Shown: piece after piece, positions 1-5,433 of the stretch | Position numbering within the stretch: the stretch's first letter is position 1 | Layout of the letters: each line of letters opens with the position of its first letter | Source of the DNA: Phycisphaerales bacterium UBA1845 | GTDB lineage: Bacteria > Planctomycetota > Phycisphaerae > UBA1845 | DNA length: 10,661 bases | Direction: 5' to 3' | NCBI GenBank assembly: GCA_002338715.1 | Contig: DDIR01000079.1 | Location: 58,728-69,388 of the forward strand | Notes under the pieces: generated by a model | Seen by the model: only the letters and a program-made list of their open reading frames with translations | Databases searched by the model: none | Told to the model about the DNA's origin: nothing | Program-made: the position numbers and the translations under genes

Positions 1-1150
1 CGGCGACGAGTTGGCCGCCCCCGATGCCGTCAAACCCACCCGCCTGCTCGACGTCCGCCTCGAATGCCTCGCCTCCCATCGCGAACCGATCCGCAACCAT
101 TCGCGACTGCGCGTCTGCATCGCCGCGACGGAAGTGATGGGCCGATGCGTGTGCCTGACAGGCGATCGCATCGACGCGGGAAGTCGCGAATACGTGCAGC
201 TTCGACTTTCTGAACCGATCGTCGCGAGTTACGGGCAGCGTTTTATCGTGCGCGATGAGAACGCGGCAAGGACAGCCGGCGGTGGCGTGGTTCTTCGAGC
301 GACGCCGCGTCGCAGCAGCCGCAACATGACCGCGAGCATCGAAGGCCTCAAAGCACTCGACACCGGAAGCGCCCACGAGCGCATCGAAGAATGCATCCGC
401 AGCGCCCAGTTCGACATGCCCACACCCAAACGCCTCTCGCTCGACGCGTCAGTGCCACTTGGTGACATTGCCGAACACATCGACGCGCTTCGCAAGGACA
501 AACGTCTGACCGCGATCTTTGGCGACAAACTCGTCAGCACCGTTTTCCTCGACGCATTCATCACCCGCGCGACAGCATGGATCAAACGTTATCACCAGAT
601 GCACCCGCAGGAACCCGGCATCCTTGAAGAAACGCTTGTCGGTTGGCTAGCGCGCAAAAGTCAGTTGGCCTCCCTGGGTAAGCCCCTGCTCGAAAAACTC
701 ATCGCCACGCGGGACGTGCGCCGCATTGGCCGATACATCTGTCATACCGAATTCGCCCCGCAGCTATCCAAGCAGGACGAAAAACTGCTCGGCCAACTGC
801 TGGCGATACTGGAAGAAGGCGGGTTCGCCCCGCCCATGCTCGACGCGATGATCAAACAGACCGATTCAAACAAAGCACGCGTCGACAAACTCCTCAAGAT
901 CGCCACGTCAGCCTGTCAGGTTGTCCGAATCGACGCGTCGCTTTATCTTCACGCAGACGCCGAGCGGCAACTGCGCGATCGCGTGCAGAAATTGTTCGAC
1001 ACGAACGGACCCTTTACCGTGTCGTCCCTTCGCGAGGCGATCGATTCGAGTCGCAAGTACGTCGTCCCATTCGTCGAACATCTGGATCGAGTGGGTTTCA
1101 CCCAGCGCGACGGCGACGTGCGCGTGGTCCTAACGCAAGGTGCATCGTGA
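1..1150 (+). CDS. selB: Selenocysteine-specific elongation factor SelB, C-terminal part (5' truncated by window edge)
   Basis: SelB is the EF-Tu-like GTPase that carries selenocysteinyl-tRNA to the ribosome and recognises the SECIS hairpin of selenoprotein mRNAs through C-terminal winged helices. The reading frame is open from position 2 and stops with TGA at 1148-1150, so the N-terminal GTPase domain lies upstream. Counting from position 2, residues about 15-98 resemble the third beta-barrel domain (QLRLSEPIVASYGQRFIVR, then GGGVVL). Residues about 195-380 match the SelB winged-helix region: HPQEPG at about 201, a late GPFTVSSLREAI segment, and the family-typical ending RKYVVPFVEHLDRVGFTQR followed by GDVRVVL. 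The stop overlaps the selA start by 4 bp (GTGA), which supports both the identity and translational coupling. The family call comes from motif recognition. The GTPase motifs cannot be checked here. Confidence 0.93.
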   Translation, partial: GDELAAPDAVKPTRLLDVRLECLASHREPIRNHSRLRVCIAATEVMGRCVCLTGDRIDAGSREYVQLRLSEPIVASYGQRFIVRDENAARTAGGGVVLRATPRRSSRNMTASIEGLKALDTGSAHERIEECIRSAQFDMPTPKRLSLDASVPLGDIAEHIDALRKDKRLTAIFGDKLVSTVFLDAFITRATAWIKRYHQMHPQEPGILEETLVGWLARKSQLASLGKPLLEKLIATRDVRRIGRYICHTEFAPQLSKQDEKLLGQLLAILEEGGFAPPMLDAMIKQTDSNKARVDKLLKIATSACQVVRIDASLYLHADAERQLRDRVQKLFDTNGPFTVSSLREAIDSSRKYVVPFVEHLDRVGFTQRDGDVRVVLTQGAS

Positions 1151-2544
1151 GCATGACGCCCAAACAACAAGAACAACTTCGAAGGCTCCCTTCGATCACG
1201 AGTTTGCTTGAAGATGCCTCGGTCAAAGGCTTACTCGATGCGTTCCCGCGCTCGCTGGTGGTTGACGCTTTGAACCGCGCCATCGAAGGAGCCAGATGCC
1301 GCATCACCGAAAACGATACCGCTCCCGATGCCGGCGCAATCATCGACGGCGCGAAGGCGATCCTCGATAAACAATCCGCCCCATCGATTCGCCGCGTGAT
1401 CAATGCCACCGGTGTCGTGCTGCATACCGGCTTGGGTCGTTCGCCGCTTTCAGAAGCTGCGGTCCGAGCCGTCACCGAATGCGCGAGCGGTTACTGCAAT
1501 CTCGAACTCGAACTCGAATCGGGCGCGAGAGGCCGGCGCGTCGACCATGTTGCGTCCTTGCTCGCAGAGATCACCGGCGCGGAGGCTGCGACGGTCGTCA
1601 ACAACAATGCAGCCGCCACGCTGATGATCCTCAACACCGTCGCTTCGGGCAGATGCGTCATCGTATCGCGTGGCCAACTCGTGGAGATCGGCGGATCGTA
1701 TCGACTGCCCGACATGATGCGGGCCAGCGGCGCCCAGCTTTGCGAAGTGGGCACGACCAACCGCACGCGCATCACCGATTACGCCAAAGCCATCGACGAA
1801 AACACCGCCGCCCTGATGCGGGTGCACACGAGCAACTACCGCGTCGTCGGATTCACGCAGGCGGCAGGAATTGAAGAACTCATTCAACTCGCCCGCCAAC
1901 ACGAACTCCCGGTCATCGACGACCTGGGTAGCGGCGCGCTCTTCGACCTTTCCGAATACGGACTCGGCGAAGAACCAAACGTTCGCGCTTCGATCAATGC
2001 GGGAGCCGACCTCGTGTGCTTTTCCGGCGATAAAATTCTCGGCGGGCCACAAGCCGGCATCATCGTCGGGCGCAAGCATTGGATCGAACGCATCGAACGC
2101 AACCCGCTCATGCGCACCTATCGCACCGGTAAGATGACGCTCGCTGCCTTGGGAGCCACGCTGCAAGCCTATCGCGACCCCGACCATGCCATCGCCAACG
2201 TCGCGTCGCTCGCGATGATGTCCGCATCGCCGGAATCGGTGAAAACAAAAGCCGAAACGCTCCACCGCCTGCTCGTCGAGAAGCTGCCCAACGAGGACTT
2301 TCAAGTCGCCAAAGCCACGTCAGCCGTCGGCGGTGGATCGTACCCGGGCCGCGAACTTGCGACGTACTGCGTGACCTGGCAACCCAAGAACACGGGCCTC
2401 GACGAAGCGCTCAAGCAACTGCGAACCGGCACGCCACCCGTCGTCGCCCGGGCCCAGCGCGAACGCATCCTGTTCGACGTTCGTACGATCGATGAACACG
2501 ATCACGAGCCGCTTCTCGATCGCATCACACAGTGCTGCACATAA
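1147..2544 (+). CDS. selA: L-seryl-tRNA(Sec) selenium transferase SelA
   Basis: SelA is a PLP enzyme that converts seryl-tRNA(Sec) to selenocysteinyl-tRNA(Sec) using selenophosphate. The 465-residue product is full length for the bacterial family. Visible signatures are INATGVVLHTGLGRSPL (about residues 84-100), CNLELELESGARGRR, the VVNNNAAATLMIL segment, SRGQLVEIGGSYRLPD, EVGTTNRT, the active-site segment SGDKILGGPQAG, and near the C terminus LRTGTPPVVAR. The PLP lysine should be Lys296 (codon 2032-2034), close to Lys295 of the E. coli enzyme. The GTG start at 1147 overlaps the selB stop and has AAGG six bases upstream (1137-1140). An ATG two codons later (1153) is a possible alternative. 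The order selB then selA is the reverse of the usual selA-selB. Confidence 0.97.
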   Translation: MSMTPKQQEQLRRLPSITSLLEDASVKGLLDAFPRSLVVDALNRAIEGARCRITENDTAPDAGAIIDGAKAILDKQSAPSIRRVINATGVVLHTGLGRSPLSEAAVRAVTECASGYCNLELELESGARGRRVDHVASLLAEITGAEAATVVNNNAAATLMILNTVASGRCVIVSRGQLVEIGGSYRLPDMMRASGAQLCEVGTTNRTRITDYAKAIDENTAALMRVHTSNYRVVGFTQAAGIEELIQLARQHELPVIDDLGSGALFDLSEYGLGEEPNVRASINAGADLVCFSGDKILGGPQAGIIVGRKHWIERIERNPLMRTYRTGKMTLAALGATLQAYRDPDHAIANVASLAMMSASPESVKTKAETLHRLLVEKLPNEDFQVAKATSAVGGGSYPGRELATYCVTWQPKNTGLDEALKQLRTGTPPVVARAQRERILFDVRTIDEHDHEPLLDRITQCCT

Positions 2545-2599
2545 TCCCAGCTGCACACAAACCCAGTCGCCCAAGGTCGCGAACCAGCAGGACGATTTT

Positions 2600-3166
2600 A
2601 TGTCAAAGCTCATCACCAAAATCATCCTGACCGTTTTGATGATTCCCATCAGCAACAGCTTGGGGGCGTTGCTGGGATATCTGTTTTCGACAAATACGAT
2701 CTATTTCAGACCGCAGAATAACTCCACATGGATCATCATGCTCGGCAAGTACATCTTTGTCGTGGCGTACTGGGTTCTCTTGTGGCGAACATCGATACGC
2801 TGGACCGCTCGACGGGTCCGGCTGACCATGGTGATCTTCACCGCCATTTTGCTCATCGGAGCACTCGGATTCTGGGTCTTCAGAGCATTTCCCATACAAG
2901 CGGTGCGCTTTGCGGCATACACATTGGATCAAATGATTCCGATCACCTGGCTGCTGGCGACGACTCTGATTTGGCGAGAGACTGACGTGGAGCGGATCGA
3001 CCGTTTGAGCCAATCGGGAACAGACGTCATCTCGTGCCCGACGTGCGGATATAGCATGAACGGGCTGGAGACGGCGCGCTGCCCCGAATGCGGAGCCCAA
3101 TTCACCATCGATGCATTGGTGAAGGCGCAACACAGGCACGAGCAGGAGGAGTTGTCACAGGCATGA
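2600..3166 (+). CDS. Uncharacterised four-helix membrane protein with C-terminal zinc ribbon, paralogue 1
   Basis: The product is 188 residues and its function is unknown to me. Hydrophobic segments lie at about 8-30, 44-62, 75-95 and 105-125. Basic residues sit at the N terminus, in the TM2-TM3 loop (RTSIRWTARRVR) and after TM4, which predicts N-in/C-in topology with a cytosolic tail. The tail has a C-x2-C-x11-C-x2-C zinc ribbon (Cys146, 149, 161, 164) followed by FTIDAL and a charged end (HRHEQEEL). Two signatures are shared with the next two genes: YWxxLW[RK]xxx[RK]WT at the TM2 edge and Wxxx(T)xx[IV]W[RK]ETxxER at the TM4 edge. The start ATG at 2600 has AGGA at 2589-2592. The open frame reaches back to 2492 inside selA, but that extension is low-complexity and lacks a Shine-Dalgarno. 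It lies 55 bp after selA and overlaps paralogue 2 by ATGA. Confidence 0.85.
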   Translation: MSKLITKIILTVLMIPISNSLGALLGYLFSTNTIYFRPQNNSTWIIMLGKYIFVVAYWVLLWRTSIRWTARRVRLTMVIFTAILLIGALGFWVFRAFPIQAVRFAAYTLDQMIPITWLLATTLIWRETDVERIDRLSQSGTDVISCPTCGYSMNGLETARCPECGAQFTIDALVKAQHRHEQEELSQA

Positions 3167-3738
3167 GTGAAATTGTCGCACGAATTGGTCTCGCCGTTAT
3201 GTTGCTGCCGATCACCGCATTGGTCTGGACCATTGCGTCGTACGCATTCATCTACAACGGCAATTGGCCACCGTCCGCAATGTCTGTTGTGTCGGTTTGG
3301 GTATTTGTCTATGCGTTCGTCGCCACGTATTGGATCTGCCTGTGGAAGAATGTGGTCAAGTGGACGGAATCGCGAATACGTCGGTCCTGGGTCGTCACTG
3401 CACTCGCCCTCTTTGCCGGCGTCGTCGGTTGCAGTTGTTTTACCATTTTTCTAAAGCAGAGCTTGGCGGAGGCCATGCTTGGAATCGGACAGATCGTTCC
3501 AGTCTGCTGGATCCTCGGTACGATCATCGTCTGGAAGGAAACACCGCTGGAGCGAATCGAGCGCCTGAACCTGTACAACAGGCGATCGGTGTGTTGTCCG
3601 GCCTGCCAATACAACATGACCGGATTATCCGAGACGCGATGTCCCGAATGCGGCAAGTCATTTACCATCGATGAACTCTTCGTCGCACAGCAAGATCAAC
3701 AGCTGGATTTGGAAGATCGGCAGCAGGATTTGGAATAA
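3163..3738 (+). CDS. Uncharacterised four-helix membrane protein with C-terminal zinc ribbon, paralogue 2
   Basis: The product is 191 residues from ATG 3163, which overlaps the previous stop (ATGA) and has AGGAGGAG at 3144-3151. An upstream in-frame start at 3088 would only add out-of-frame zinc-ribbon sequence of the preceding gene. Hydrophobic segments lie at about 8-31, 42-61, 76-97 and 105-124. The TM2-edge motif reads TYWICLWKNVVKWT and the TM4-edge motif CWILGTIIVWKETPLERIER. The zinc ribbon cysteines are Cys145, 148, 160 and 163, with an extra Cys144 beside the first and Gln149 where the other two paralogues have Gly. The tail is Gln/Asp/Glu-rich and contains a duplicated heptad encoded by a 21-bp tandem repeat. 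Over the 28-residue ribbon it matches paralogue 3 at 22 positions and paralogue 1 at 18. The function is unknown. A membrane-anchored zinc ribbon could bind nucleic acid or protein partners, but nothing here shows which. Confidence 0.86.
   Translation: MSEIVARIGLAVMLLPITALVWTIASYAFIYNGNWPPSAMSVVSVWVFVYAFVATYWICLWKNVVKWTESRIRRSWVVTALALFAGVVGCSCFTIFLKQSLAEAMLGIGQIVPVCWILGTIIVWKETPLERIERLNLYNRRSVCCPACQYNMTGLSETRCPECGKSFTIDELFVAQQDQQLDLEDRQQDLE
3694..3735 (+). repeat. 21-bp tandem duplication in the 3' end of membrane paralogue 2
   Basis: Two adjacent 21-bp units (3694-3714 and 3715-3735) are identical at 18 of 21 positions, with an exact shared core GGATTTGGAA. They encode two seven-residue units, DQQLDLE and DRQQDLE, ending at the stop codon. 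The unit is in frame, so the duplication only lengthens the acidic tail. Confidence 0.85.
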
Positions 3739-3811
3739 GAGCAGAACCGACATGCGCGCTAGTCAACATCCATACGCTTCGTCGACGGCTTGACGAAATG
3801 GAAACCGGATC

Positions 3812-4369
3812 ATGACCAAACTCGTTGCTCGACTCATCCTGGCTATGCTGATCCTTCCGGTTGCGGGCGCGGTTTTTTTGTTCATGGCGTTTGCGATATT
3901 CGGAAACACTGGCCCGCCTTCTGCCCTCTCTCTTTCCTTGATGTGGCTTGTTGAGTACGCGGTGATCGGAACGTACTGGGTGCTGCTTTGGCGCAGTACA
4001 GTGCGATGGACCCGGGAACGTTTACTAGGCACGTTTGGCGTTACGTTGGCGGCGCTCTTGTGCGGCGGAATTGGGGCTGGGTTTATTGTTGAAGTCTCCC
4101 ACGAAGACATTGCGTTGGGAATTCTTGTTGGCGGTGGACTTGTGCCGATCGTGTGGGTCTTCGGAACGGTCCTCGTCTGGAAGGAAACTTCGCAAGAACG
4201 ATTTGAACGGGTAAAGTCATACGGCACGGACACCGTCTCATGTCCGGTGTGTGGCTATAACATGACCGGACTGAAGGAAGCACGTTGCCCGGAATGCGGT
4301 GGGAGTTTCACCGTCGACGAACTGCTGACCGCGCAACAAAACCGCGAAGAGGAACTTGAACAGTCGTGA
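3812..4369 (+). CDS. Uncharacterised four-helix membrane protein with C-terminal zinc ribbon, paralogue 3
   Basis: The product is 185 residues with the same architecture as the two preceding genes. Hydrophobic segments lie at about 7-30, 39-60, 72-93 and 102-122. The shared edge motifs are TYWVLLWRSTVRWTRER and WVFGTVLVWKETSQERFER. The zinc ribbon cysteines are Cys144, 147, 159 and 162, followed by SFTVDELLTAQQ and an acidic end (REEELEQS). With paralogue 2 it shares PPSA after TM1 and a 16-bp exact DNA stretch (TCGTCTGGAAGGAAAC), so these two look like the more recent duplicates. The start ATG 3812 is preceded by only a weak purine stretch. A five-codon ORF from 3798 ends in a TGA overlapping this ATG. 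The stop overlaps the ispA GTG start by 4 bp, so this gene is coupled to isoprenoid synthesis at least in expression. No function is recognised. Confidence 0.86.
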   Translation: MTKLVARLILAMLILPVAGAVFLFMAFAIFGNTGPPSALSLSLMWLVEYAVIGTYWVLLWRSTVRWTRERLLGTFGVTLAALLCGGIGAGFIVEVSHEDIALGILVGGGLVPIVWVFGTVLVWKETSQERFERVKSYGTDTVSCPVCGYNMTGLKEARCPECGGSFTVDELLTAQQNREEELEQS

Positions 4370-5280
4370 CCACCAAGCCAGCCAATCCAACCCTCGATGC
4401 GGTCAAAGCATTCGCCGAGCGATTTTCGCGCCTGCTCGACGAGCGCGTCACCTTCGACGAGAAAACGCCGGTAACGCTGGCCGAGTCGATCCGCTATTCA
4501 CTGCTCGCACCGGGCAAGCGCTTGCGACCTTTTCTGGTTTACCAATGCGGGGCGCTTTGCGGCGCAAACGAAGAAGCCTGCTACGCGCCAGCCGCTGCCC
4601 TTGAAATGATCCACGCGTTCTCGCTGATTCACGACGATCTTCCCGCGATGGATGACGACGATCTGCGACGCGGTCGCCCCACCAATCACAAAGTCTATGG
4701 CGAAGCCGTGGCTATCCTCGCCGGCGATGCGTTGGTGACACTCGCGTTTGAAACCCTTGCAACCAAAACGCTCAACCGCGAACACATCGCCCCGCTGGTG
4801 GCTACACTCGCCAGGACGGCTGGCGGTGAAGGCATGATCGGCGGACAGACGCTCGACATCGAAGGCCAGCAAAGCGAAACCGACAACCGCAAACCGCCAT
4901 CGCTCGAATCCGTCCGACGCATTCACTCGACCAAGACCGGCGCACTGTTCGAATGCGCCTGCCGCATGGGCGGAATCGTCGCGGGGGCAGATGATCAAAC
5001 ACTCGACCGTCTCAGCGCGTTCGGATTGAACCTCGGACTGGCTTTTCAAATCGCCGACGACTTATTGGACGTAACCGCCAGCGCCGACGATCTCGGAAAA
5101 AAGTCCGGCAAAGACGCCGAAATGGGCAAACAAACCTACCCGGCCAGCGTAGGAATAGAACGGAGTCGCGAACTGGCAAAGTCGGCAGTATCAGCCGCAA
5201 TAGAGGCGATTCGGGGCATTTCGGGCGACACGGCTGGCTTGGAAGCGCTGGCAGAGTTTGCTTATCGGCGGGATCGGTAG
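4366..5280 (+). CDS. ispA: Short-chain polyprenyl diphosphate synthase, probably farnesyl diphosphate synthase IspA
   Basis: The enzyme condenses isopentenyl diphosphate with allylic diphosphates in the cytosol, giving FPP for quinones, undecaprenyl lipid carriers and other isoprenoids. The 304-residue product is normal for IspA. Visible motifs are LLAPGKRLRPFLVY, the first Asp-rich motif DDLPAMD (Asp90-Asp96) within HAFSLIHDDLPAMDDDDLRR, RGRPTNHKVYGEA, the GDAL segment, GGEGMIGGQTLDIEG, HSTKTGALF and the second Asp-rich motif DDLLD (Asp231-Asp235). A two-residue insertion in the first motif and an aromatic residue five places before it (Phe85) match the bacterial type II FPP synthase pattern, so I infer a C15 product. 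A geranylgeranyl product cannot be excluded. The GTG start at 4366 overlaps the preceding stop and has AAGAGGAA at 4347-4354. Confidence 0.95.
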   Translation: MTTKPANPTLDAVKAFAERFSRLLDERVTFDEKTPVTLAESIRYSLLAPGKRLRPFLVYQCGALCGANEEACYAPAAALEMIHAFSLIHDDLPAMDDDDLRRGRPTNHKVYGEAVAILAGDALVTLAFETLATKTLNREHIAPLVATLARTAGGEGMIGGQTLDIEGQQSETDNRKPPSLESVRRIHSTKTGALFECACRMGGIVAGADDQTLDRLSAFGLNLGLAFQIADDLLDVTASADDLGKKSGKDAEMGKQTYPASVGIERSRELAKSAVSAAIEAIRGISGDTAGLEALAEFAYRRDR

Positions 5281-5288
5281 GGTTATCG

Positions 5289-5323
5289 CTATTCACTGCT
5301 TTCAGAAGTTTTGGCATGAATAG
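5289..5323. repeat. 7-bp perfect inverted repeat with 21-nt spacer downstream of ispA
   Basis: CTATTCA at 5289-5295 is the exact reverse complement of TGAATAG at 5317-5323. It starts nine bases after the ispA stop. It could be a weak terminator stem or a regulator site in front of dxs. No T-tract follows, and the arms are short, so chance is possible. Confidence 0.35.
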
Positions 5324-5356
5324 TTTCCCGACCCTGATACAATCCCACGCCTGTTA

Positions 5357-5381
5357 TTTGTGAGCCCAGCAGTTTGTGAGC
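5357..5381. repeat. 9-bp direct repeat in the dxs leader
   Basis: TTTGTGAGC occurs at 5357-5365 and again at 5373-5381, 16 bp apart, just downstream of the possible -10 element. The position would suit a regulator or an RNA-level control site, but no known motif was recognised. Confidence 0.6.
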
Positions 5382-5433
5382 GCTGTATCCCGTATCAACC
5401 AAATCCGAAGTCGCGTCCGCAGAGGACTTTTGC

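Larger units (their letters stand above)
5281..5433 (+). promoter_or_regulatory. dxs leader / probable promoter region
   Basis: This 153-bp gap is the longest break after position 1 and the first plausible internal promoter site. TACAAT at 5338-5343 resembles a sigma-70 -10 element, 90 bp before the dxs start. TTGGCA at 5311-5316 resembles a -35, but the 21-nt spacer is too long for a normal pair, so the assignment is weak. The gap also holds an inverted repeat and a direct repeat, listed separately. AGAGGA at 5421-5426, seven bases before the ATG, is a good Shine-Dalgarno for dxs. Confidence 0.35.

Noticed and set aside
1450..2304. 284-codon open frame on the minus strand opposite selA, and similar long minus-strand frames at 6034-7221 and 7513-8352
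   Set aside because: All lie opposite well-identified genes. Their translations are compositionally odd with no recognisable domains. Codon bias in the sense gene explains them.
2492..2599. N-terminal extension of membrane paralogue 1 into selA
   Set aside because: The extension overlaps selA out of frame, and the ATG at 2600 has a Shine-Dalgarno and matches the N termini of the paralogues.
3088..3162. N-terminal extension of membrane paralogue 2
   Set aside because: It translates the zinc-ribbon region of the preceding gene in another frame, while ATG 3163 has AGGAGGAG upstream and aligns with the paralogues.
3873..3879. Run of seven T in membrane paralogue 3 as a possible frameshift or phase-variation site
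   Set aside because: The frame is intact and aligns with its paralogues on both sides. The run encodes hydrophobic residues of TM1, where T-rich codons are normal.
4492..5300. Exact 14-bp direct repeat CGCTATTCACTGCT at 4492-4505 and 5287-5300
   Set aside because: One copy encodes a conserved part of IspA. A single 14-mer match in about 10 kb is not rare enough to claim a duplication or recombination site.
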